DNA from: Dysgonomonas mossii DSM 22836 | GTDB lineage: Bacteria > Bacteroidota > Bacteroidia > Bacteroidales > Dysgonomonadaceae | DNA: 64,000 bases | Direction: 5' to 3' | Assembly: GCF_000213575.1 (NCBI RefSeq) | Contig: NZ_GL892004.1 | Coordinates: 248,001-312,000 of the forward strand | Shown: positions 35,783-42,515 of the stretch, piece by piece | How the letters are laid out: each line of letters begins with the position of its first letter | How positions within the stretch are numbered: position 1 is the stretch's first letter | Position numbers and translations under genes: made by a program | Notes under the pieces: model-generated | Told to the model about the DNA's origin: nothing | Database searches by the model: none | The model's input: the letters and a program-made list of their open reading frames with translations, nothing else

Positions 35783-35808
35783 AAGTGTCACTTTTGTCAC
35801 CTTTTTAT
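35783..35808 (+). repeat. 26-nt intergenic element, copy 1
   Basis: Identical over 26 nt to 54017-54042. The core is GTCAC-TTTT-GTCACC, a direct repeat of GTCAC. An upstream AAAGTGACA (from 35757) is the exact inverse of TGTCACTTT inside the element, so a hairpin can form. Confidence 0.75.
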
Positions 35809-35883
35809 ATTTAATATTCATTAAATCAGTTTGATATGTATATTTCTGTTTGTCAACTTTTGAAGCGAAATATTGTTGTGCTT

Positions 35884-35899
35884 CGTTTCATGTGAAACA
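35884..35899. promoter_or_regulatory. parS-like site
   Basis: CGTTTCATGTGAAACA matches the ParB-binding consensus TGTTTCACGTGAAACA at 14 of 16 positions. One of the two mismatches is in the central CG step, so binding may be weaker. Confidence 0.5.
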
Positions 35900-36064
35900 A
35901 AAATGGAATTTGTTAATTTTTAGGTCTTTATTCTCGCTGTATATTCTATTTCTGTTAAAACTCCAAGATTGTAGAACCGAAAAATCGATGTGTTTATATT
36001 GCAGAGAGTGATAAAGCAGTAACTTTGTATATTATTAAAAATTAGAGCTTAGAAATATAATAAT

Positions 36065-36850
36065 ATGTCAACTATATTGTTTCATGAAATAGTGTTTGGT
36101 CCTATACACAGTCGTCGTTTGGGATCATCTTTGGGTATGAATTTGCTTCCGTACGATGGTAAGTTGTGCTCGTTCGATTGTATCTATTGTGAATGTGGGT
36201 ATAATGAAAATTTTAGGACAAAAACTAAATTGCCTACACGAGAGAATGTTAAAGCTGCTCTGGAAGACAAACTAATACATTTGCAAAAAGAAGGAACAGC
36301 ATTGGACGTAATCACTTTTGCTGGTAATGGAGAGCCAACGATACATCCTCAATTTGCTGAAATTATTGATGATACAATTGAACTTCGGGATACGTATTAC
36401 CCTCAAACTAAAATAAGTGTGCTTTCGAACGCAATGCATGCCGGAAAGGAGAAGGTATTTAATGCACTCAAGAAGGTAGATAATAATATACTAAAGCTCG
36501 ATTCGGCATGTATTGATACTGTGCGGTTGATAGATCGTCCTAATTCGCCAGAGTATAGTATAGAAAAGCAGATAGAACTTTTTAAACGCTTCGAAGGCAA
36601 TTTTATTATGCAAACAATGTTTGTAAGAGGTAGCCATAAGGGTAGGGTAGTAGATAATACAACAGAGGGCGAAGTTTTGGCTTGGTTAGAGGCTGTTAGA
36701 GCGACAAAACCTCGTGAGGTAATGATTTACACTATCGACAGAGAAACCCCTGAAAAAAACCTTGAGAAAGTGCCTGTGGAAGATTTAAAAAAGATAGGAG
36801 ACCGTGTAGAAGGGCTTCGTCTTGGTATTGAAGTTTTGGTTACGGCATAA
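36065..36850 (+). CDS. Radical SAM protein (COG0731-like)
   Basis: 261 residues. The cluster motif is CSFDCIYCECG (C-x3-C-x2-C, about residues 35-42), followed by the SAM-binding glycine motif TFAGNGEPTIHP. GPIHSRRLGSSLGMNLLP at the N-terminus is typical of this family, which is related to wyosine-synthesis enzymes but is widespread in bacteria with unknown reaction. No extra iron-sulfur cluster motif is seen. Substrate unknown. Probably co-transcribed with the oxidoreductase 25 nt downstream. Confidence 0.88.
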   Translation: MSTILFHEIVFGPIHSRRLGSSLGMNLLPYDGKLCSFDCIYCECGYNENFRTKTKLPTRENVKAALEDKLIHLQKEGTALDVITFAGNGEPTIHPQFAEIIDDTIELRDTYYPQTKISVLSNAMHAGKEKVFNALKKVDNNILKLDSACIDTVRLIDRPNSPEYSIEKQIELFKRFEGNFIMQTMFVRGSHKGRVVDNTTEGEVLAWLEAVRATKPREVMIYTIDRETPEKNLEKVPVEDLKKIGDRVEGLRLGIEVLVTA

Positions 36851-36875
36851 GTTTGAATTATATAAATAAAAAGAT

Positions 36876-37430
36876 ATGGTAACAATCGTTTTTGCTCATC
36901 CTTGGCATGGTAGTTTTAATAAAGCAATATTGGATGCAATTATTGACGAATATGATAATAATAATGTGGCTTATGAGGTATTAGATCTCCATAAAGATAA
37001 CTTTAATCCGGTGTTTACAGAAGATGAATTGTCTGTATATAACAAGGGAAAAGTACTTGATCCATTAATTCTTAGATATCAGCAAGTAATAAAAAAATCT
37101 GACAAAATGATATTTATTTTCCCCAATTGGTGGAATACTATGCCTGCAATTTTGAAAGGTTTTTTTGATAAAGTATTATTGAAAGATTTTGCTTTTAATT
37201 ACGAAGGAGGCTTTAATGCACTTTTGGACATAGAGCAATCCCTTATTATTACTACGTCTGAGCATCCGAGCCCTAACTTTAAGAATACGATCGAAAATGG
37301 CCTTATCGGAGATATGCTCAAGCCGGTTGGTATCCGTAACAGTGTTTGGTTGAGCTGTGAAGGAACATCAAAAGGAACTGACGAAATGCGAGAATCCTTT
37401 ATTGATCTTGTAAAACAGGCTATTAGGTAG
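36876..37430 (+). CDS. NAD(P)H-dependent flavin oxidoreductase (flavodoxin-fold)
   Basis: 184 residues of the NQO/KefF/MdaB type. The N-terminal FMN/FAD loop is IVFAHPWHGSFNKAIL, and the second signature IFIFPNWWNTMPAILKGFFDKV is the quinone-reductase block with the Pro and Lys-Gly-Phe-Phe-Asp. It probably reduces quinones or nitro compounds in the cytoplasm. Members that regulate Kef channels exist but no kef gene is near. Confidence 0.9.
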   Translation: MVTIVFAHPWHGSFNKAILDAIIDEYDNNNVAYEVLDLHKDNFNPVFTEDELSVYNKGKVLDPLILRYQQVIKKSDKMIFIFPNWWNTMPAILKGFFDKVLLKDFAFNYEGGFNALLDIEQSLIITTSEHPSPNFKNTIENGLIGDMLKPVGIRNSVWLSCEGTSKGTDEMRESFIDLVKQAIR

Positions 37431-37671
37431 TGCTTTGCCGGACTTTTATAGGCTGCTATTTTTACTTTTGATACTAGATTATGACATTTTGATCTAATTA
37501 TATGTTAAATTAAGTTTTTTTCAGATTTTTTGATTGATACAGTATCTATTTTTATTTTATAAACAGTGCATTTGTATACCTTTTAAACGAAGAAAATATT
37601 CTTTAGTAATACTTACACAAAGTGGCTTTTTTTTTAACGCGGTTTAACCTGTGTTAAGTCAAAAACCAGCA

Positions 37672-37679
37672 TACATTTG
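37672..37679 (+). promoter_or_regulatory. Promoter -7 box of the Lys/Ala-rich gene
   Basis: TACATTTG fits TAnnTTTG and lies 48 nt before the ATG. Just upstream, TTAAC-GCGG-TTTAACC-TGTG-TTAA forms repeated TTAAC units that could bind a regulator. Confidence 0.5.
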
Positions 37680-37727
37680 TTGCGTATTTAAACAGTATAG
37701 TTTAACACTTTTAATTAAGTATTATTT

Positions 37728-37994
37728 ATGAAAAAGATTATTCTTTCAGGTATCATGGCTATCGCATTAATCGCCTCTACCAGTGTAATGGCTCAAGATG
37801 TAAAAACAGCTAATCAAGCAAAAAAAGCCCCTAAAACAGAAGTTAAGGAAGCCAAACAAGCAGCTAAAACTGAAGTGAAAGAAGCTAAAGAAACTGCAAA
37901 AACAGAAAAGAAAGCAGCTAAGACAGAAGTGAAAGCAAAAAAGGAAGAAGCTAAAGGTAACGTGAAAGCAGCAAAGGCTGAACTGAAAAAGTAA
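37728..37994 (+). CDS. Secreted Lys/Ala/Glu-rich repeat protein
   Basis: 88 residues. A signal peptide (MKKIILSGIMAIALIASTSV, cleaved near MAQ) is followed by about 65 residues made almost only of K, A, E, T and V. An 11-residue unit KTEVKEAK-x2-A is seen twice and degenerates after that (KTEKKAA, KTEVKAKKEEA). It would form a highly charged helix, resembling LEA-like 11-mer repeats. Function unknown; an envelope stress or desiccation protectant is one guess. It has its own promoter and terminator. Confidence 0.8.
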   Translation: MKKIILSGIMAIALIASTSVMAQDVKTANQAKKAPKTEVKEAKQAAKTEVKEAKETAKTEKKAAKTEVKAKKEEAKGNVKAAKAELKK

Positions 37995-38044
37995 ATAGCT
38001 CACTGTGAACCTTTTCACAGTTATCAGAATCTCATTCTGAAAAT

Positions 38045-38079
38045 AAAAGATCGGTACGATTTTCGTGCCGATCTTTTTT
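38045..38079. terminator. Bidirectional terminator
   Basis: AAAAGATCGGTACGA / TCGTGCCGATCTTTT, a 15-bp stem (one wobble) with a TTT loop and T/A tracts on both sides. It serves the Lys/Ala-rich gene and the convergent deoC. Confidence 0.85.
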
Positions 38080-38103
38080 ATGTGTGTTATGGAAAGGTAT
38101 CTT

Positions 38104-38967
38104 CTAATTAATACTTTCCAATAGGTTGTTCGCTAATCTGCTTGCTCCTATACGGAAATATTCCTTATTCAGATATTCATCGCCCAGTAGTTCTTTTACT
38201 ATGGTATAGTACTTTACAGCATCTTCTGTTGTAGAAATACCTCCCGAAACTTTAAATCCGGCTTTATTCCCTGTTTTCTGGTTATATTCTTTAATAGCAG
38301 TGCACATAACGTATGCTGCTTCGAGGGTAGCACCTTCATAGACTTTTCCTGTTGAGGTTTTTATAAAATCCGCACCTGAATATAATGCTAGGATAGAGGC
38401 TTTCATTATATTCTTAGCACTTTTTAGTGCCCCTGTTTCAAGTATCACCTTTAGCTTTGCGTCACGGCATGCGTTCTTTATTTCGTCTATTTCTTCACAA
38501 ACATCTTCGTAGTTTTCTTCCAGGAAGTATCCGAGATTAAGTACAATGTCTATTTCATCGGCTCCACTTGCTACAGCAAGTCCTGTTTCGGCTATTTTCA
38601 CTTCGGTAAATGTTTGAGATGAGGGGAATCCTCCTGCTACTGCGGCTATATTTACATTTGCCGTTAAAGCCTCTTTTACTGTTTCTACGAAGTTAGGGTA
38701 GACGCATATTGCTGCTACATTGTCTACATCGCTTGATCCTTCGAAGTCGTTTACTCTCTCTGTAAAATTCCAAATTTCTTCGCGTGTGTCCGTTGCATTC
38801 AAGGATGTGAGATCTATGCAGGAATATATCCTCTTATATACCTCTTTGGTATTATTCTGATCGAATTTCTTGCTGATTATCTCATTTACTTTCTGAGTGA
38901 TATCAGCATCTTTGATGTCTGTTTTATATTTTTTTAGAGTATCTCTGTATTTATCTACTTCTGCCAT
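38104..38967 (-). CDS. deoC: Deoxyribose-phosphate aldolase
   Basis: Splits 2-deoxyribose-5-phosphate into glyceraldehyde-3-phosphate and acetaldehyde in deoxynucleoside catabolism. 287 residues, class I TIM barrel. The Schiff-base Lys is in SGADFIKTSTGKV, and VCVYPNFV-like AAICVYPNFVETVKEAL, AGGFPSSQ, ADEIDIVLNLG and FKVSGGISTTEDA are family blocks. It is the third gene of a tight dtd-mazG-deoC operon with one-base gaps. Confidence 0.96.
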   Translation of the reverse strand: MAEVDKYRDTLKKYKTDIKDADITQKVNEIISKKFDQNNTKEVYKRIYSCIDLTSLNATDTREEIWNFTERVNDFEGSSDVDNVAAICVYPNFVETVKEALTANVNIAAVAGGFPSSQTFTEVKIAETGLAVASGADEIDIVLNLGYFLEENYEDVCEEIDEIKNACRDAKLKVILETGALKSAKNIMKASILALYSGADFIKTSTGKVYEGATLEAAYVMCTAIKEYNQKTGNKAGFKVSGGISTTEDAVKYYTIVKELLGDEYLNKEYFRIGASRLANNLLESIN

Positions 38968-38968
38968 T

Positions 38969-39295
38969 CTATTTCAATTTTTCGTTGTTTATATGCCTGT
39001 CTTTATCTCTGTTAGTCTTTTTTTCAATATTCTTTTTTAGGGCGTCTGTAAGATCTATGCCTGTTTGGTTTGCGAGACAGATAAGTACCCACAATACATC
39101 GGCCATCTCGTCTCCAAGATCTTTGTTCAGGTCAGACTTCTTGAAAGATTGATCACCGTAAGTACGTGCCATGATGCGGGCTAATTCGCCTACTTCTTCG
39201 GTGAGGATAGCCATGTTGGTTAGTTCGCTGAAATAGCGTACGCCCACGGTTTTTATCCATTGGTCTACCTCCTGTTGTGCTTCTTTTATTGTCAT
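38969..39295 (-). CDS. MazG-like nucleotide pyrophosphohydrolase
   Basis: 108 residues, a single MazG/dUTPase-like four-helix domain. The metal-binding acidic motifs are EEVGELARIMA and LGDEMADVLWVLICLAN. The size matches the small MazG-like proteins (iMazG type) that hydrolyse non-canonical NTPs. The gene lies between dtd and deoC, one base from each, so a house-cleaning role with dtd is plausible. Confidence 0.9.
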   Translation of the reverse strand: MTIKEAQQEVDQWIKTVGVRYFSELTNMAILTEEVGELARIMARTYGDQSFKKSDLNKDLGDEMADVLWVLICLANQTGIDLTDALKKNIEKKTNRDKDRHINNEKLK

Positions 39296-39296
39296 A

Positions 39297-39749
39297 TTAT
39301 TCTTTTACTTTCGAGTCGATCCATATAGTTACAGGACCGTCATTTATGAGTTCTACCTTCATATCTGCTCCAAATTCGCCTGTTGGTACCGGTTTACCTA
39401 GCTTGTTGCTCAAAACGGCACAAAATTCTTCGTACAAAGGTACAGCAATTTCGGGTTTTGCGGCATATATGTAGGACGGACGATTTCCTTTTTTAGTAGA
39501 AGCATGTAAGGTAAATTGCGATACTACAAGTATTTCGCCATTGATATCTTTTATTGATAAATTCATTACACCTTCCTTATCGTCAAATATCCGAAGATTT
39601 ACAGCCTTGTTGCAGAGCCACTCTATATCTTCCTTACTATCTGTATTTTCTATACCTACAAGGATAAGAAGCCCTTGATTTATTGCTGATTTTATACTGC
39701 CGTTGATTGTAACTGATGCTTTACTTACTCTTTGAATTAATATCCTCAT
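39297..39749 (-). CDS. dtd: D-aminoacyl-tRNA deacylase
   Basis: Removes D-amino acids (and glycine mischarged on tRNA-Ala) from tRNA. 150 residues, the typical length. Signature blocks are MRILIQRVSKASVTI, LVLVGIENTDS-like LLILVGIENTDSKED, the catalytic VVSQFTLHASTKKGNRPS and the cross-subunit Gly-cisPro motif INDGPVTIWID. First gene of the dtd-mazG-deoC operon. Confidence 0.97.
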   Translation of the reverse strand: MRILIQRVSKASVTINGSIKSAINQGLLILVGIENTDSKEDIEWLCNKAVNLRIFDDKEGVMNLSIKDINGEILVVSQFTLHASTKKGNRPSYIYAAKPEIAVPLYEEFCAVLSNKLGKPVPTGEFGADMKVELINDGPVTIWIDSKVKE

Positions 39750-39883
39750 GTTTGATAAAATAGAGTCGCATAATTAGATATGGACTTTAAAATTAGAGAT
39801 TAATTTGCAAATATACCTAAGTTGATTCATTTATTAATAACAGGGATTGAGGTTAATAATTATTTGTATAATCTGCTATAAGA

Positions 39884-40726
39884 CTATTGATATACTTTAG
39901 CTGCTTCCCATCCGATCATAGACGTTTTGCGGATATGTCCCCAATGATAGTCTCCCAGAGCCCCAGTGGACTGTATTATTCGGTGGCAAGGGATGAGATA
40001 TGCTACCGGGTTTTGCCCCACTGCATTTCCCACAGCCCGGCTTGCTTTAGGGTTGCTTATCAGATTAGCAATATTCTGGTATGATGATAATTGCCCCATC
40101 GGAATATTTAGCAAAGCTTGCCACACTTTAAGCTGAAAATCAGAACCTTTGATATGTAATTTAATTTTATCAAGGCTCTCCCAATCCAGATTAAAGATGC
40201 GTATTGCATTCTTTTGGATTTCATCTGTTGAATTCTGATAATTTGCTTTAGGAAAAATACTTGTCAGATTTGTAATTGCTTCTTCGTGGTCTTCTGCAAA
40301 TGCCATATGGCAGATCCCTTTTGGGGTTGAAGCCACAATTATTTCTCCAAATGGACTGAGTGCAAAGCTATAGTTTATAGTAAGATAGCTTCCTTCATTT
40401 TTGTATTCAGCGGGAGTCATTCCTTCTATATTTATAAACAGATCATGCAACCTGCTTGTGCCTGATAAGCCAACTTCGAATGCCGTATCGAATAGTGTTG
40501 CTTGTGTTTCTCTTAGGATCTGTTTTGCATGTTGTATACTTATATATTGTAGGAAGCGTTTAGGGCTCACTCCTGCCCATTCTTTGAATAATCGCTGAAA
40601 ATGGTAGGGACTAAGATGTATATGTTCTGAAATCTTGTCCAAACTAGGCTGATATTTGTAGTTTTCACTAATATATTCTATTGCCTTTTTGATGCGGTTG
40701 AAGTCTAACGATTCTTGATTAAGCAT
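39884..40726 (-). CDS. AraC-type regulator fused to O6-methylguanine-DNA methyltransferase (Ada-like)
   Basis: 280 residues from the chosen ATG. Residues about 8-100 are an AraC/XylS helix-turn-helix pair (LDKISEHIHLSPYHFQRLFK, ISIQHAKQILRETQATL). Residues about 115-275 are an MGMT domain with the alkyl-acceptor Cys in LIPCHRIIQ and the preceding VGNAVGQNPVAY. The Ada N-terminal zinc domain that senses methyl-phosphotriesters is absent. The longer frame (19 more residues) would include the promoter box, so MLNQESLDF is the start. The gene is divergent from an SDR gene across a symmetric promoter region, suggesting mutual regulation. Confidence 0.9.
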   Translation of the reverse strand: MLNQESLDFNRIKKAIEYISENYKYQPSLDKISEHIHLSPYHFQRLFKEWAGVSPKRFLQYISIQHAKQILRETQATLFDTAFEVGLSGTSRLHDLFINIEGMTPAEYKNEGSYLTINYSFALSPFGEIIVASTPKGICHMAFAEDHEEAITNLTSIFPKANYQNSTDEIQKNAIRIFNLDWESLDKIKLHIKGSDFQLKVWQALLNIPMGQLSSYQNIANLISNPKASRAVGNAVGQNPVAYLIPCHRIIQSTGALGDYHWGHIRKTSMIGWEAAKVYQ

Positions 40727-40747
40727 AGTTTTGGTTTTTATACTGTA

Positions 40748-40876
40748 CAAAGCTACATAGTAGTTTATACTTATAGAATCCATTTCTTGCTGAATTTGTT
40801 CGCTTTTAGTGTAATTACTTTTTCTCTATAATAGCAAGAAATGGATTTTAAGAGACTCTATGACAGAATATATTTG
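40748..40876. promoter_or_regulatory. Symmetric divergent promoter with inverted-repeat operator
   Basis: Two TAnnTTTG boxes face outward: TAGCTTTG on minus (40748-40755) and TATATTTG on plus (40869-40876), both followed by TAC(A/T)GT. The inverted repeats AATCCATTTCTTGCT (40777-40791) and AGCAAGAAATGGATT (40833-40847) are perfect over 15 bp. Each half-site ends exactly 21 nt from its own -7 box, placing it at the -33 position of each promoter. This looks like a paired binding site for one regulator. Confidence 0.7.
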
Positions 40877-40901
40877 TACTGTTTAATTAAATAAAACAAA
40901 T

Positions 40902-41657
40902 ATGAAAAAGCTAGAAGGAAAAGTAGCCCTTATAACAGGAGCTACAAGCGGTATAGGTAAGGCGACAGCTATCGATTTTATTGAGAACGGAGCCAAGGTA
41001 ATTTTTACAGGACGCTATCAAGAGACAGTACATAAAACAGTAGCTGAATTAGGAAATAAGGCTGTAGGTTTTGTTTCAGATAGCGGGAATATGTCTGATT
41101 TATTGGCTATTAATGAAAATATTAACTCCATTTCGCCTCGGATAGATATCCTGTATGTAAATGCAGGTTTTGGGAAATATGCGCCTATTGAGGCGGTCAC
41201 AGAAGAACATTTCGATGGCATGTTTAATGTGTTGGTAAAAGGAACTTTGTTTACGGTACAACAAGTATTACCATTGATGGGAGAGGGGAGCTCCATAATA
41301 TTGAATTCTTCGAACGTGACAAAGATGGGAATGCAGAACTCTTCTGTTTATTCTGCTGCCAAATCAGCTATTTTATCCTTTGTGAAGACGTTTGCGGCAG
41401 AATTATCTTCGAGAAATATCCGTGTAAATGCAGTAAGTCCGGGGCCGGTAAGTACAAATTATTTCGATCGATCTAATCTTTCTAAAAATCAGATAGATAG
41501 TATTGTAGAATATGTGTTGCCTCAAGTTGCACTCAAGAGGTTTGCACAGCCTTCTGAAATTGCTAAAGTGATAACATTCCTTGCATCTGATGACGCCTCT
41601 TTTATACAAGGAGCAGAAATATCTGTAGATGGTGGTTTTCCGGAAGTTAGGGTGTGA
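40902..41657 (+). CDS. Short-chain dehydrogenase/reductase (SDR)
   Basis: 251 residues, classical SDR. Cofactor motif ITGATSGIGKATAIDF (TGxxxGIG), NAG in YVNAGFGKY, the catalytic Ser in ILNSSNVTKM, and YSAAKSAILSF (YxxxK). TGRYQET after the second strand suggests NADP(H) preference (inference). The substrate is not deducible. It shares a symmetric promoter region with the AraC-MGMT gene, and a strong terminator follows. Confidence 0.93.
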   Translation: MKKLEGKVALITGATSGIGKATAIDFIENGAKVIFTGRYQETVHKTVAELGNKAVGFVSDSGNMSDLLAINENINSISPRIDILYVNAGFGKYAPIEAVTEEHFDGMFNVLVKGTLFTVQQVLPLMGEGSSIILNSSNVTKMGMQNSSVYSAAKSAILSFVKTFAAELSSRNIRVNAVSPGPVSTNYFDRSNLSKNQIDSIVEYVLPQVALKRFAQPSEIAKVITFLASDDASFIQGAEISVDGGFPEVRV

Positions 41658-41672
41658 TCCATACAATGTGAT

Positions 41673-41701
41673 AAGAGGTGTCTTAAAAGTAGACACCTCT
41701 T
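41673..41701 (+). terminator. SDR gene terminator
   Basis: AAGAGGTGTCT / AGACACCTCTT, perfect 11-bp stem with a 7-nt loop, 15 nt after the stop. Confidence 0.8.
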
Positions 41702-41741
41702 AACCTTTTGTTCCAAAAAATTAAATGTTATTTCATTCTAA

Positions 41742-42341
41742 CTATTCGTTATGTATTTCTTCTTCAATCTTTTCCATTTCCTTGTGAAGAGATTTTAATC
41801 TCATTCCAAGGTATATTCTGAAGAAACCATAAGAGATGAACGAAATACTAATGAGCGCTACTATAAATCCTGATGTTAGAACAGGACTCATTATGAAAAT
41901 AAATGACAGAATTACACCTAAAACAGCTAATATAAGTAGCCATCCCCAGCCTTTAGCTCCATTTCTCCGTAGTTCTACAGCTCCTCCTATTCCCCAGATA
42001 GACTGAAACATTACCCAGAATCCAACAAAATATGAGAGTACGATTGCGATTACTGCAGGTGACATTGATATAAGAATGATACCGAATAATAAGTCTATAA
42101 TACCACTTACTAAAGTCCACCCCCAGCTCTTGAGTGTATTTCTATTTGACACAGCAAATATTATTTCGAAAACACCACTTACAAAGAAAGTTACGGAAAA
42201 TACAATTGATAATGCTGTAATTGTAGTCCACGGAGATGTTAAACACCAAATTCCCAGCATTATAGCTAGTAGTCCGATTAGCAATGAAACCCACCAGTAT
42301 TTGACGGCTTGTTTTACAGAGTAAAATAAATCATTTCTCAT
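41742..42341 (-). CDS. HdeD-family (DUF308) membrane protein
   Basis: 199 residues with six hydrophobic helices in three similar pairs, for example WVSLLIGLLAIMLGIWCL and GWTLVSGIIDLLFGIILIS, and a charged C-terminal tail (KSLHKEMEKIEEEIHNE). This is the DUF308/HdeD pattern, a family linked to acid resistance in E. coli but of unknown mechanism. Single gene, convergent with the SDR gene. Confidence 0.85.
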   Translation of the reverse strand: MRNDLFYSVKQAVKYWWVSLLIGLLAIMLGIWCLTSPWTTITALSIVFSVTFFVSGVFEIIFAVSNRNTLKSWGWTLVSGIIDLLFGIILISMSPAVIAIVLSYFVGFWVMFQSIWGIGGAVELRRNGAKGWGWLLILAVLGVILSFIFIMSPVLTSGFIVALISISFISYGFFRIYLGMRLKSLHKEMEKIEEEIHNE

Positions 42342-42515
42342 GTGTACGTTATTTTTTAATTAGTTTATGTATTATACTATTATAACGTCTACCAACTTAT
42401 TTAGTTTCGAGAAAGTTAAATGTTATGAATGGGCTGTACGTTGTTTTAGTCCAAATTTTTCAGGTATAATTTATTTATTCTTTCTTCCAAGTGCAAGGTT
42501 TTATTGTACAGATAT

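Larger units (their letters stand above)
35549..36064. other. 516-nt gene-free region with parS-like site and repeat
   Basis: No ORF or RNA gene is seen. It contains, in order, the terminator of the DedA operon, one copy of a 26-nt element also found before argB, and a parS-like palindrome. G exceeds C (21 to 13 in 35821-35940). Confidence 0.7.

Noticed and set aside
37800-37990. Repeated DNA in the Lys/Ala-rich gene as a CRISPR-like or satellite array
   Set aside because: The repetition follows codons of an 11-residue protein repeat and has no spacers.
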